Shown: positions 52,724-61,419, counted from the stretch's first letter. The stretch is DNA of 64,000 nucleotides from Guptibacillus hwajinpoensis (GCF_005144865.1 NZ_SWFM01000004.1:223109-287108); one strand, 5' to 3'. The notes: generated by a model not told the origin, from the sequence alone. Made by a program: numbers and translations.

Positions 52724-52790
52724 AAAAGCAATTACGTTATAAGTGAATCGCTCCGATTTAGTTGAAAACTCGATATTGAGATACTTACAA
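52724..52790 (-). repeat. Array site 6
   Basis: AAAGCAATTAC...GTGAATCGCTCCGATTTAG (core 52750-52756) with the extension GAAAACTCGATATTGAGATA, a small second palindrome. The hairpin is followed by seven T on the minus strand. Confidence 0.85.
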
Positions 52791-52839
52791 GTAAATCTCT
52801 AACTAACGCAATCATACAGTGAAGTATTCAAAGCAATAA

Positions 52840-53337
52840 TCACTTTTGTAGTTCCTTTAAAATTTGTTTCAGTATATCATCTTGGGACATATCATTAGTA
52901 ATTAGCACTTCTCCCTCCACTCCAAGAAAATCGTTTGGATGCCACCAGGCCAATAAGGAGTCTTCACCGAACTCCATCTTTTGAGAGCGTGTGTAATGAC
53001 GTGTAACTGTTTCTTCAAAGGATAAATCAAAATAATATGTATATGCCTTTTGTTCATAGAACTGAATTAAGTTATTCAGCATATCACCATAACGTTGCTT
53101 CATTAAAATCCCTTCAACTATAACAAATTCACAATTATCTTTACCATATTCTGCGATTTGACGTATTAGATCAATTGAAGGATTTCCATCTCTATCGTGT
53201 ACTTTTAACATATCACGACGAACAACATCCTGAGATACTAAGAGCGTACCTTGACCTAGATGATCTTGAAGGCTTTTTGCAATCGTCGTTTTTCCACTCC
53301 CTGAATTACCTCGTAAGATTATTAGTTTAAATTCCAT
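52840..53337 (-). CDS. P-loop small-molecule kinase
   Basis: 165 residues. Walker A GNSGSGKTT (10-18), a DVVRRDML segment, FVIVEGILM as the Walker-B-like strand and the lid SFEETVTRHYTRSQKMEFGE. The family (AAA_33 / zeta-toxin-like kinases) includes phosphotransferases for antibiotics and nucleosides; the target is unknown. Array unit, 83 bp before site 6. Confidence 0.78.
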   Translation of the reverse strand: MEFKLIILRGNSGSGKTTIAKSLQDHLGQGTLLVSQDVVRRDMLKVHDRDGNPSIDLIRQIAEYGKDNCEFVIVEGILMKQRYGDMLNNLIQFYEQKAYTYYFDLSFEETVTRHYTRSQKMEFGEDSLLAWWHPNDFLGVEGEVLITNDMSQDDILKQILKELQK

Positions 53338-53430
53338 AGATTCCCCAACAATATTTATTTACTTGCTTAGTTAAACTTGAATATACAATCAATGTTCGCT
53401 CTTGGACATAACTACCCTGTTAGCTTAATG

Positions 53431-53476
53431 AGCACTAGCTATATTGTGCAGCTATCGCTCCGAGATTGTTTAATAG
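53431..53476 (-). repeat. Array site 7
   Basis: GAGCACTAGCT-ATATTGTGC-AGCTATCGCTC hairpin, then GCTCCGAGATTGTTTAATAG (core 53457-53463), 13 bp after the lipoprotein stop. Confidence 0.85.
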
Positions 53477-53827
53477 TTAGAATTCATCAATTAACCTAAA
53501 CCTCGTATTTACATGGTAGCCATTTACTATGACCTCACCATTCTGTTTTCCCCCATTATAGTAAGTGGTTTCTAAAGTATCTTCGTCATTTTTCAAAACA
53601 AGCATATAACTTGAACCAATGCCGTCCCAGTTATCAGTTCTCTTAGAAGTGTTAATTTGGTCAATTATTTCTCCAACTCGATTCTGATTGTTCGTTTCAT
53701 ATAACGTCTCACCCGAGTCAATGTTAAGCACTTTTGCTTCAGTATACTTCTTTGTAATTAACGGCTCCTTGCTACAAGAGGCTAGTATGATAGTAATGAT
53801 GAGAAGTAAAGGAATGAAACTCTTCAT
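53477..53827 (-). CDS. Small lipoprotein (array unit)
   Basis: 116 residues. Lipobox ILASC in MKSFIPLLLIITIILASC; the mature part is beta-rich (YTEAKVLNIDSGETLYETNN, NGYHVNTRFRLID). Function unknown. AAGGGG before the ATG. Confidence 0.72.
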   Translation of the reverse strand: MKSFIPLLLIITIILASCSKEPLITKKYTEAKVLNIDSGETLYETNNQNRVGEIIDQINTSKRTDNWDGIGSSYMLVLKNDEDTLETTYYNGGKQNGEVIVNGYHVNTRFRLIDEF

Positions 53828-53910
53828 TATGTCAGCCCCTTTCTATAAGCCGTTTATGAAATTTCAAAACTACTTGCTCCAGAATCCTGCCCTTTATGCC
53901 GCGCTTACTC

Positions 53911-53935
53911 CCCAAACGCTCCGATTTAATCGAAC
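53911..53935 (-). repeat. Array site 8
   Basis: CCCAAACGCTCCGATTTAATC and GAACAC; core 53918-53924. No clear hairpin on the far side. Confidence 0.75.
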
Positions 53936-53989
53936 ACATCTATAGGTCATTTTACAGAGCAATAAATTCTTCTAATAATTTAAGTTAAT

Positions 53990-54283
53990 CTACTCTTCTG
54001 GTGTATTTGATACGAAGAACTTTAGTATATGAGAAATAAGAAGGGAAATAAGACATACATAAAAAAGTGCAATACAACTTTTTTTGGAAGCTTCTGGACT
54101 TAATAGCCCAGAATCATATCCTATAATAGTAAGGGAAAAAGCCAAACTAGGAATTGCAATTGAAAGAATAATTGCTTTATTGTAATATTCAACTTTAAAT
54201 GCAGTATAAGTAAAATACACCCCCGTTAAGAATACTAAAATCCCCCAAATATAAAAGGGTGTATTTTGAGCTAAATAATCCAA
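53990..54283 (-). CDS. Three-span membrane protein (array unit)
   Basis: 97 residues, spans about 11-28, 35-54 and 71-90. TTG start, GGAG 11 bp upstream. Unknown; no charged motif suggesting transport. Confidence 0.6.
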   Translation of the reverse strand: MDYLAQNTPFYIWGILVFLTGVYFTYTAFKVEYYNKAIILSIAIPSLAFSLTIIGYDSGLLSPEASKKSCIALFYVCLISLLISHILKFFVSNTPEE

Positions 54284-54406
54284 TGTTTATACATCTCCAA
54301 CGTAAACTAATTTGATAACCTTGCTATTCCAAATATTCTTCTTAACAAATCTAAACTAGGAGTAGGAATAGTTCATTTAATTTTTCTACCCTTCATCGAA
54401 TCAACT

Positions 54407-54455
54407 AAAAGCAATCACTGTATTAAGTAATCGCTCCGATATTATAGAATATTAA
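54407..54455 (-). repeat. Array site 9
   Basis: AGCAATCAC-TGTATTAA-GTAATCGCT (pairing kept through G-T pairs), then GCTCCGATATTATAGAATAT; core 54433-54439. Confidence 0.8.
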
Positions 54456-54723
54456 ATCAAAGTTTCAGTTGTTTTAGCTAAAGGTATTACAGGATACTTT
54501 TCATCAATAATTCCAGATCATACTCCAGTGAGCTTCTTTAATCGTTTCTCCCTTTATCTAGCCCTTGACCTCTGTTATTGGCTTAACGGGACAGGATGGG
54601 GTGGCAACTTGTAAAGTTCATATATTCTTGGAGATAAAGTATTACCTCTTTAAAAAGTAAATTAACATTTCTCATCTCGTCCTATTCCTTGATTATCTTC
54701 TAAGCTTTGATTGACCTTTTAAT
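54456..54723. other. Stretch without intact gene in the array
   Basis: Between site 9 and the membrane protein gene. Only short frames are open (for example MRNVNLLFKEVILYLQEY at about 54676-54584 minus). Probably a decayed unit; its expected own site is not visible. Confidence 0.35.
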
Positions 54724-55107
54724 CTAGGAAATATAGTTATAGAATTCGTAAAAGTATAACCACCATAGAAGTAAAGGAAAAACAACCGATGCAACTTTAG
54801 ATTGATAAACACTTAAACTCGGCAGTATAAATCTAGTTGATACCCAGTATATACTGAAACTAATTCCTAAAAATATTAAATTCATAGATAATAAATAGAG
54901 CCCAATATTTTTATCTGTATCAATCCAATGTCCCTGGGTAAAACCTATAATAACGTAGGTAAAGAAACCTATAGAGACAAGAATAGTTGCGGACATTTTC
55001 ATAAAAGTGTATTCTTTATTTTCAAAAATCCTTAGTGCTACCAGCATGATTAAAAAAACAATAACAAATTCAATAATTTCTTCTGGTGATGTTAAGTCTA
55101 TCCTCAC
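54724..55107 (-). CDS. Four-span membrane protein (array unit)
   Basis: 127 residues, spans about 11-27, 38-56, 66-86 and 103-122. GTG start with GGGGAGAG upstream. No recognised family. Confidence 0.6.
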   Translation of the reverse strand: MRIDLTSPEEIIEFVIVFLIMLVALRIFENKEYTFMKMSATILVSIGFFTYVIIGFTQGHWIDTDKNIGLYLLSMNLIFLGISFSIYWVSTRFILPSLSVYQSKVASVVFPLLLWWLYFYEFYNYIS

Positions 55108-55174
55108 AAAGTTCTCTCCCCAATCACCCTATTTCAGCATCTGAATATTCCCTGATAAACTTTTTCTTTATTTA

Positions 55175-55205
55175 ACATTCGCTCCGAGATTGTGGAAGTA
55201 TTCAA
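55175..55205 (-). repeat. Array site 10
   Basis: GCTCCGAGATTGTGGAAGTA, core 55181-55187; no clear hairpin on the far side. Confidence 0.75.
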
Positions 55206-55293
55206 AACAAAATAATATATTTGTAATTGACCGCAGCTACCGAAACCAGTTGTAAACATAACTAGATTCTATTTAGAGGTTAGATGTTTATTC

Positions 55294-55725
55294 CTATTTT
55301 ATTTTTACAGGAATTTCAGTCTTGTGTTCTCCATTTTTTCGCCAACTAATGACGATAGAAGTATTTTCTATATGTTTCTTATAAAATTCAAGTTTGTTTT
55401 TTTTAGTTTTAGGTGATCCTCCACTTGTTGCTTTTTCAAAAGTCACTTGCCCTGGGTCAAGTGAAGAGAATTTACCTATACTACCTTTTCCCATTTCCTC
55501 TGGAAATTTCCACTCATAGCTAACATTTTTAGGAGTACCTTCTCCAATATAAGTTAATACTGCATTTTCCGAAAATCTCTTTTCCTCCACCTTATATTCA
55601 GATGTGACTTCCCATTGCTCATTTTGACCTTTAGCTTGAAAGCTGCCAGTGTCAGCTGATTGGTTGTTACATCCCGTTATAATGAGAAGTAAACCTAATA
55701 ATACAAATGTGGGAATTCCCCTCAT
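55294..55725 (-). CDS. Small lipoprotein (array unit)
   Basis: 143 residues. Lipobox IITGC after VLLGLLLI; the mature part is beta-strand rich with repeated Lys/Glu pairs (EQWEVTSEYKVEEKRF, VSYEWKFPEEMGKGSIG). AAAGGAG selects the ATG at 55725. Unknown. Confidence 0.7.
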   Translation of the reverse strand: MRGIPTFVLLGLLLIITGCNNQSADTGSFQAKGQNEQWEVTSEYKVEEKRFSENAVLTYIGEGTPKNVSYEWKFPEEMGKGSIGKFSSLDPGQVTFEKATSGGSPKTKKNKLEFYKKHIENTSIVISWRKNGEHKTEIPVKIK

Positions 55726-55849
55726 TAACATTCTCCTTTATATCGAATTATACTAAATCGCCTCTCTCAGCTTTAGTTAACAATTGCTAGTGGTTAAATC
55801 TATGTGTTGCTCTTTTCGACAGAGAAAATTTGGTTCCCTTGTTTATTCG

Positions 55850-55905
55850 AGAATTGCTCCGATTTAATGGAAGACTTGACTTCGAGATATCTCCGATTCT
55901 TAAAA
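55850..55905 (-). repeat. Array site 11, extended form
   Basis: GCTCCGATTTAATGGAAGAC (core 55856-55862) plus CTTGACTTCGAGATATC, the second small palindrome also found at sites 6, 13, 17 and 22. Confidence 0.85.
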
Positions 55906-55973
55906 AGGTCTTCTTAGTAACCTCGAACCATTTTTTAAGAGCCCACTATATGATGGTCAGAATGACCATAATT

Positions 55974-56729
55974 TCAAGATTGTTCAAAAGCCCACTCATA
56001 TCTCTCAACTGCAATATCATAAGTTTGTTCAATTTTTTCAATTACTTCTTCAGTGTTATCAAAGTTACTTGAAGAGTCATAATTTCCTTTTCCTGTTTTT
56101 TTAAAGGGTAACTTCTCTAGTACTTTCCATTCTCCATTCTCTTTATTTAGAATGATAAATGAATCCAAATTGTACTTAACTTCCTGGTTGAAAACATGTG
56201 ATTCTTCACTTAATAGAATAGCCGTTTTGTCATAAGAATTAATGAGGTTAACTTCACGAGAAGCTAAAAAATGTTCTTCTTTACGATCCAAATTAAATTT
56301 TTTTTCTAATTTTTGAAGAGAATGACTGGATAGCCTATGACTATAGGATTGGAGGTATGCTTCTTTATTTCCTTTGTTATGTGCTGAGACAAGATCTTTA
56401 TATGCTTTAATTTGATCAGCAACATACCAGGAACTATTTTGAATAGTTAAGTCTTCTGTTACCTCGTATTCTGCAACCCTTTCTGTTTCTGGTGACCTAT
56501 CTTCCGTTGCGAAGGCTATAATCCAACTGTTACTTGACTCAACGGCGGAAGTAACGGTGATCCCTTCTGGGTCCTTACCATACCTATCTTTAAAGTCATT
56601 TTCGAATTCTTCATAAGCAACTTGAGTAGCCTGACCTAATAGATCAGGTTGACGATATCCATATACCGACATCAGAATTCCTATTAAAATAACAATTCCC
56701 ACAGCGACACTTTTCTTCTTTTTATTCAA
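55974..56729 (-). CDS. Secreted or membrane-anchored protein (array unit)
   Basis: 251 residues. N-terminal anchor MNKKKKSVAVGIVILIGILM then an extracellular alpha/beta region: YEEFENDFKDRYGKDPEG, SSNSWIIAFATEDRSPE, a helical middle and NLDSFIILNKENGEWKVLE. Unknown family. TTG start with GGAG 9 bp upstream; array-type promoter at 56880. Confidence 0.65.
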   Translation of the reverse strand: MNKKKKSVAVGIVILIGILMSVYGYRQPDLLGQATQVAYEEFENDFKDRYGKDPEGITVTSAVESSNSWIIAFATEDRSPETERVAEYEVTEDLTIQNSSWYVADQIKAYKDLVSAHNKGNKEAYLQSYSHRLSSHSLQKLEKKFNLDRKEEHFLASREVNLINSYDKTAILLSEESHVFNQEVKYNLDSFIILNKENGEWKVLEKLPFKKTGKGNYDSSSNFDNTEEVIEKIEQTYDIAVERYEWAFEQS

Positions 56730-56879
56730 ATGTAATAGCTCCTCTCTTCCGTGATAAATGAGACTAATGCATTGGAATTACTCCAATTTTTCATTTGCTG
56801 TCGTGAACTCTCTAGCATTAATGAGTATAGAAAAACACAATGCATTTGTTCAAAATACTTCCTTTATTGAATAATTCCA

Positions 56880-56908
56880 ATTATTTCAAAACTCAACCAC
56901 TTACTCAA
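56880..56908 (-). promoter_or_regulatory. Array-type promoter
   Basis: TTGAGT, 17 bp, AATAAT with TGGAATTA behind; nearly identical to 51724-51752. Confidence 0.7.
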
Positions 56909-57040
56909 CCTTTTCTTCAAAGAAAAGACGTAATTCCTTAGTACGGAATCACGCCCTATTATTCAAGATCAAACTTCACTGTTTACGCTGTTATGATATT
57001 ACAGAATTGCTCCGAGATTGTTTAATAGCTAAATAAGGAC
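56886..57040 (-). repeat. Array site 12, long form
   Basis: GCTCCGAGATTGTTTAATAG (core 57009-57015) joined to the same 130-bp block as site 5 (GACGTAATTCC...GGAATCACGCC hairpin at 56929-56955, TTACGCTGTTATGATATTAC). Confidence 0.8.
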
Positions 57041-57047
57041 ATGTAGT

Positions 57048-57308
57048 TTATTGAAAAATTGAATCCTTCATTAAAAAAAATGAAGATATAAAGAAGATAA
57101 CCATCAAAGTAACCTTTACATAACCGTTATACTTGGGAGTTTCAATTTTCTTTTCAATAAATGATACATAGTTAATTAATAAGATTAAACCAATGAATGT
57201 TATAACATATCCAGTTATATCTCGTTGAACAACTAAAGATCTTAATGCTATAAAACCTAATGCAAAATACCCTATATAACCTAAAGTATAATAAACTAAA
57301 AATCTCAT
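57048..57308 (-). CDS. Three-span membrane protein (array unit)
   Basis: 86 residues, spans about 3-20, 31-49 and 63-79. GGGGGAG selects the ATG at 57308; the open frame continues upstream into site 13. Unknown. Confidence 0.62.
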   Translation of the reverse strand: MRFLVYYTLGYIGYFALGFIALRSLVVQRDITGYVITFIGLILLINYVSFIEKKIETPKYNGYVKVTLMVIFFISSFFLMKDSIFQ

Positions 57309-57338
57309 CTTTTCTCCCCCAAATTGTACATAGGTGCT

Positions 57339-57405
57339 TAGCGTATCCTCTTTAATCCGCAAACGCTCCAAGTTTACGGAAAACTTGAATTCGAGATATC
57401 CTCAG
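57339..57405 (-). repeat. Array site 13, extended form
   Basis: AGCGTATCC...GCAAACGCT hairpin, GCTCCAAGTTTACGGAAAAC (core 57365-57371) and CTTGAATTCGAGATATC. Confidence 0.8.
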
Positions 57406-57429
57406 ATTTTGAGCTAAGCCCCCTGTAGT

Positions 57430-58005
57430 TTAAGAATTTTTATTTACTTCATTCTCAACGACCTTGAATACCTCAGAGTATATTCCTTGTACATTATCTC
57501 GTTGTACTTCACTGTTTTTAATTGGGTATGAAAATTTCCAACCACGATAGCCTTTTTCTTCTCCCTCATACAAAATTCCTGATATAAAATTTTGGGTACC
57601 ATTAACCTTTTCAGCTTCTTCTTCATAAGACATGGGATTTTCTAGATCTTGAAAAGGTATAGTATTTGCTTGTGAGCCTACAAAGAAGAATGGAACGTTC
57701 TTATTCTTATACATTTCTACATATTTTGAATTTGAAGCATCAGATAAATGGTCTTCCATAATGAATACTGCATCATACTTTCTTAAGTTTGAATTATGTA
57801 ACTCACTTAAAGATAATTCATTAAAGTTTATCTGTTCCTCTCTAACATTAGGTTGTTCACCAACAACTGCAATCTTTAAAGGCACGCCATCATATGGCTC
57901 TTCTTTTACATTATTCGTTTGACAAGCACTCAAAAGAAATAACATAAATGTTAAAACAGTTAAAAGTAATTTATTTGATATTATAATAAATACCCCTTCT
58001 CTCAT
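57430..58005 (-). CDS. Lipoprotein (array unit)
   Basis: About 185-191 residues. Signal LLLTVLTFMLFLLSAC (lipobox LSAC); mature part with GVPLKIAVVGEQPNV, LRKYDAVFIMEDHLSD and NVPFFFVGSQ, a Rossmann-like alternating pattern resembling periplasmic-binding folds. AAGGGG lies inside the frame at codons 3-4, so the start may be a non-standard ATT or ATA a few codons after the ATG. Confidence 0.68.
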   Translation of the reverse strand: MREGVFIIISNKLLLTVLTFMLFLLSACQTNNVKEEPYDGVPLKIAVVGEQPNVREEQINFNELSLSELHNSNLRKYDAVFIMEDHLSDASNSKYVEMYKNKNVPFFFVGSQANTIPFQDLENPMSYEEEAEKVNGTQNFISGILYEGEEKGYRGWKFSYPIKNSEVQRDNVQGIYSEVFKVVENEVNKNS

Positions 58006-58125
58006 CTTCTACATACCAACATATCATTTTGACTTTACTGAACTCTACTGCCCAATTTGTTTTAGAACTTCAGAATCCATTTCCCCTATTAAACTGACCT
58101 GTTACTAGCTTAAACAAAATAGAGC

Positions 58126-58168
58126 GTAATCCTTTTAGATTAACGCTCCGATTTTATCGAATAAGGTA
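58126..58168 (-). repeat. Array site 14
   Basis: GAGCGTAATC-CTTTTA-GATTAACGCTC hairpin, GCTCCGATTTTATCGAATAA; core 58145-58151. Confidence 0.85.
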
Positions 58169-58191
58169 TGAGTCATATATTGTCTAGTTTG

Positions 58192-58611
58192 CTAGTTAAC
58201 ATCCCCCTGAAAAGTGTAAGCTGAAGAAGATTTCATTAATTCCTCTACTCCATTTTTATGGTAGGGCATTAACTCATTAGAAGTATCAATGTCTACCCAC
58301 TCTATCTCAGTGATCTCATTCTTATCTTCAATTTGAACCTCTCCATCAATAACAGTAGCTTGAAATGTAAACATTAAACCGTGATGTTGCTGCTTAGTGA
58401 AAAATGCTTCATTAACTGCTAGAATCGGTCCTGCTTCAATTTCTAAACCAGTCTCCTCTTTTGTTTCACGAATAACTCCTTGTTCTAAGGTTTCTCCTAA
58501 TTCAACTGCTCCACCTGGCAAAGACCAAGTTGAATGTGCATTGTTCACCATTAATACTTTTTGTTTTAATGGGTCAAAAATAAAAGCATAAACTACATCT
58601 ACTCGCTTCAT
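58192..58611 (-). CDS. NUDIX hydrolase (array unit)
   Basis: 139 residues. NUDIX box [20 protein letters not shown] with EETGLEI, strand motif [14 protein letters not shown], typical of MutT-like enzymes acting on nucleotides. GAGGAG before the ATG. 40 bp before site 14. Confidence 0.88.
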   Translation of the reverse strand: MKRVDVVYAFIFDPLKQKVLMVNNAHSTWSLPGGAVELGETLEQGVIRETKEETGLEIEAGPILAVNEAFFTKQQHHGLMFTFQATVIDGEVQIEDKNEITEIEWVDIDTSNELMPYHKNGVEELMKSSSAYTFQGDVN

Positions 58612-58654
58612 TTCTAAAACTCCTCTAATTGTCTAATAAATAATTTACTGGAAA

Positions 58655-58702
58655 GAGCGATTACCTAAGTATGCGGTAATCGCTCCGAGTTTGTAGAATA
58701 GG
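58655..58702 (-). repeat. Array site 15
   Basis: GAGCGATTACC-TAAGTATGC-GGTAATCGCTC, perfect 11-bp arms, then GCTCCGAGTTTGTAGAATAG; core 58682-58688. Confidence 0.9.
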
Positions 58703-58720
58703 AAAAATTATCATTTGAGT

Positions 58721-58897
58721 TTATTTAGTGTTTTTATTTTCTCTACTAAATCTATTTACCAGTAACCCTGAAAGACCAGATAGTAAAACCACTAAGAATC
58801 CTATTGTTGCATTCAGGTTTCCTGAAAACTTCAGGATACTCAATGTTATGAATAAAAGTGGTAAAAGAATCAAAGAAACCTTTGTTTTTAGACTCAT
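58721..58897 (-). CDS. 58-residue two-span membrane protein (array unit)
   Basis: MSLKTKVSLILLPLLFITLS then a short loop and a second span GFLVVLLSGLSGLLV, basic tail. AGGAGG before the ATG; array-type promoter at 58949. Unknown. Confidence 0.65.
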   Translation of the reverse strand: MSLKTKVSLILLPLLFITLSILKFSGNLNATIGFLVVLLSGLSGLLVNRFSRENKNTK

Positions 58898-58948
58898 ATA
58901 TTACCTCCTAAATCTTTGCTCAATTTAACTCCCAAGGCATCAATGCCA

Positions 58949-58977
58949 ATTATTTCAAATCTGCACGCATAACTCAA
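58949..58977 (-). promoter_or_regulatory. Array-type promoter
   Basis: TTGAGT, 17 bp, AATAATTGGCATT on the minus strand. Confidence 0.65.
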
Positions 58978-58997
58978 TATTTATTTCACATATAAAA

Positions 58998-59042
58998 GAG
59001 CTTATCTTATTACAGATAAGCTCCGAGATTACAGAACAAGGA
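58998..59042 (-). repeat. Array site 16
   Basis: GAGCTTATCT-TATTAC-AGATAAGCTC, 10-bp perfect arms, GCTCCGAGATTACAGAACAA; core 59020-59026. T-run follows on minus. Confidence 0.9.
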
Positions 59043-59051
59043 ATATACTCA

Positions 59052-59222
59052 TTAAGATCTGCTAGTCCTCTGCAGCTCTCTTTTAATCTCACGTAGTTCC
59101 TCATAAATCAAGTATAAAGTCACAATAATGACTGTAATAAAAAAACCCAAGGGACCTAAAAGTGATGTGCCTAAAATACCAAAGAAAAATGCTGTGATTG
59201 CTGCTGTAATGTATTTGCTCAA
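59052..59222 (-). CDS. 56-residue membrane protein (array unit)
   Basis: Starts at a TTG 8 bp after GGGGG: MSKYITAAITAFFFGILG, second hydrophobic stretch LLGPLGFFITVIIVTLYLIY and a charged amphipathic tail (EELREIKRELQRTSRS). Unknown. Confidence 0.6.
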   Translation of the reverse strand: MSKYITAAITAFFFGILGTSLLGPLGFFITVIIVTLYLIYEELREIKRELQRTSRS

Positions 59223-59274
59223 ATTAAAAGCCCCCATATTTTTTTTATAAACATACTTCTAAAACGCCAAAAAT

Positions 59275-59330
59275 TACTAATCTTATTACAGATAAGCTCC
59301 GAGTTTCTTGAAGACTCGATTTCAAGATAA
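59275..59330 (-). repeat. Array site 17, extended form
   Basis: CTTATTACAGATAAGCTCC, GAGTTTCTTGAAGACTCGATTT and CAAGATAAT; core 59296-59302. Same hairpin variant as site 16, one arm worn. Confidence 0.8.
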
Positions 59331-59636
59331 TTCATCTTAAAAGACACCAACCTTTTATGCTTATAAACTGGTATATTTAAAAGGATTATTTTGACGACTT
59401 GTCTAACTGAGAATAAACCCTCTTCAATAATCTAATATAAAATCTTTTTACTCATCACTTATCATGCCTAATTTCTTAATACCACTCATTTCATATGAAA
59501 AGAGGGTCAGTTCATCTAAAGCCTCGCGGCGCATAAAAAACACCATCCTTGTCATCATATTACAGAAAGAATAGCGTTTTTTTCATTTTGGGGGTAATGA
59601 TATGCCTTAGCTTGATGGGCATGTGGCAGTCCCCCT
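59331..59636. other. Spacer before the DUF4181-like unit
   Basis: Apart from the small ORF at 59448-59534 no gene is supported. The stretch 59560-59636 (minus CTGCCACATGCCCATCAAGC) looks like a structured or conserved leader but I cannot identify it. Confidence 0.35.
59448..59534 (-). CDS. 28-residue ORF, tentative
   Basis: MRREALDELTLFSYEMSGIK then KLGMISDE, with AAGGATGG 8 bp before the ATG. The ribosome site is good but nothing else supports it. Confidence 0.3.
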   Translation of the reverse strand: MRREALDELTLFSYEMSGIKKLGMISDE

Positions 59637-59981
59637 TTATCTAAATATGAATGTTGCTTCAATTCCTAGCAATAATAAAAAACTCACATCTAGTATTGAT
59701 CGAATATATAATTTATCTTTTTTTTGATAGTACCCTATTCCAAACAATAATGCTGTTAAAGCACCCACATAAGGAAATAAAATATACATTAGATTGTCAG
59801 GAATAATCCTAGCTATCCCAAACAAAAAATATATAATAATAATGCAATTTATAGTCCAATTGATAAAAACATTATCAAACTTTTTGTTCCAAACCCTTTT
59901 AGGTAAATTGAACTTTTTGCTAACAATCTGATTAATACTAATCCACAAGATAAACGTTACTACTAATGGAAATATATTCAT
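59637..59981 (-). CDS. Four-span membrane protein, DUF4181-like (array unit)
   Basis: 114 residues; spans about 3-18, 41-60, 66-83 and 94-112, with FNLPKRVWNKKFDNVFINWT between spans 1 and 2, a pattern seen in small Bacillus DUF4181 proteins. Assignment tentative. Unusually long 3' distance (334 bp) to its site. Confidence 0.55.
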   Translation of the reverse strand: MNIFPLVVTFILWISINQIVSKKFNLPKRVWNKKFDNVFINWTINCIIIIYFLFGIARIIPDNLMYILFPYVGALTALLFGIGYYQKKDKLYIRSILDVSFLLLLGIEATFIFR

Positions 59982-60150
59982 TAGCTACTTACTACCCCTT
60001 TCAGTTTTGAATTATTTGTTACAATAAAGAGGCTGATTTTCTGGTGATTATCTTTGTTTTTCTTTTTCTTCTTCTAGGGATAAGGAAACGATTCGAGGTA
60101 TGAGGGCCACTATGGCGAAATCAGAAAATGTAGATTTACAATGTTTAGTA

Positions 60151-60235
60151 AATAAAAGCCTGATTTCACCTCCAAAATGCTGAGAAATCAGGCTTTTATT
60201 ACTTTACAATCGCTCCGAGATTGCTTAATAAGGAA
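60151..60235 (-). repeat. Array site 18 with 17-bp hairpin
   Basis: AATAAAAGCCTGATTTC (60151-60167) and GAAATCAGGCTTTTATT (60184-60200) are perfect arms; then GCTCCGAGATTGCTTAATAA, core 60212-60218. Confidence 0.85.
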
Positions 60236-60236
60236 T

Positions 60237-61088
60237 TTATATTAGATCAGTATCTAGAGTCCAACGTAAACGTCTAACCCACTCCTGTCTAACATCCTCA
60301 GGTGCTTGAGTTACTTTGTTTAAAACTTTCCATACTTTATACAAACAATAGGCTTTTAATTTATCTGAAGATAACTCAACTGAAGAGTGAATTTTATACT
60401 CATTAATAAAAATTGAATTTAATATATCAGAGTGATGTGGATAATGAAGTTTAGTAAACCAACATACCCAGCCCACGTCTATGAGTGGGTTAGCCCATTC
60501 AGCCCATTCCCAGTCTAGAACAGTAATTGAATTTTCCTTAGTAAATAAAACGTTATGTATCCCATAATCACCGTGAGTTAAAACCCAATCATTCTCTTTA
60601 TCGTCAACATTATTTAATATTTTTTGGGTGCGTTGGATAAGAATTTCAGGTACAAAGTCTAAATCAAGATTAATTTCCTTGATATTACATTGATTTAACG
60701 GTTTTAAGTTTGGTTTGAACTTTAAAGAATGAACCGAATTTGAAAGGGTTTTTCCTAATACTCTATATAATATTTTTGTTGTCTCTAAATCATTATGATC
60801 TAAAATCGATTGTCCATTTATCCCCTCACAGTACTCCATCACGATGATTTGCACACCATCTTTTTTTATGTAATCATAAATCTTTGGGACGACACTTATT
60901 TCTTTAGTAATCTCTAAACTATTAACCTCATTTTTTAGGTCTGAGTTAGAAAGTCTACCAACTTTAGCTACTAACTGCGGACACGTCGCATTTATTAAAT
61001 ATGTATCATTTGTATATCCCCCGACCAAACGGGTGGGAGTAAATTCACCATACTTTTCTTTTAAATACTTTTGTAAAATTTCCCTCAA
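60237..61088 (-). CDS. Aminoglycoside/choline phosphotransferase-like kinase
   Basis: About 283 residues of the APH fold: VGGYTNDTYLI nucleotide loop, VMEYCEGINGQSI hinge, catalytic loop WVLTHGDYGIHNVLF (HGDxxxxN) and metal site TVLDWEWAEWANPLIDVGW. May phosphorylate an antibiotic, choline-like or sugar substrate. TTG at 61088 with AGGA upstream; the frame is open to 61112. 18 bp before site 18. Confidence 0.85.
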   Translation of the reverse strand: MREILQKYLKEKYGEFTPTRLVGGYTNDTYLINATCPQLVAKVGRLSNSDLKNEVNSLEITKEISVVPKIYDYIKKDGVQIIVMEYCEGINGQSILDHNDLETTKILYRVLGKTLSNSVHSLKFKPNLKPLNQCNIKEINLDLDFVPEILIQRTQKILNNVDDKENDWVLTHGDYGIHNVLFTKENSITVLDWEWAEWANPLIDVGWVCWFTKLHYPHHSDILNSIFINEYKIHSSVELSSDKLKAYCLYKVWKVLNKVTQAPEDVRQEWVRRLRWTLDTDLI

Positions 61089-61160
61089 TTTAACACATCC
61101 TGTCTGTAACAAGGTTTTTCTTTTAATTAGGATAAAACAAATATTGGTCGAGATTCTACT

Positions 61161-61185
61161 GAGGTTATCTCTCCGAATACCTTAA
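61161..61185 (-). repeat. Array site 19 (variant)
   Basis: GAGGTTATCTCTCCGAATACC; core TCTCCGA 61170-61176. It lies right at the point where the plus-strand remnant begins. Confidence 0.6.
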
Positions 61186-61407
61186 ATACAAATTATTTTA
61201 TTTAGAAATCAACTGGCTCATAATGATGGCTTTATCGGAGATGACAAGAGAAGCCAATCATTAAAAAACAAGATTAATTCCTTCCCTAATACTGAGGTAA
61301 AACACTTCCACAATACACATAAAAAATTTAGTGACCGCGTTGTTTCTGACTTTCATAATTTTGCCAATAAATTAAAAGATGAATTGGGTTTGAAAATTAA
61401 TTCATAG
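61186..61407 (+). pseudogene. 5'-truncated gene at a unit boundary
   Basis: A 73-codon open frame with no start codon, reading (from about codon 8) NQLAHNDGFIGDDKRSQSLK and ending FHNFANKLKDELGLKINS. It stops 12 bp before the HEPN-like gene on the same strand. The N-terminal part seems to have been removed where array site 19 begins. Family not recognised. Confidence 0.55.
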
Positions 61408-61419
61408 GAGGTATTTCAT

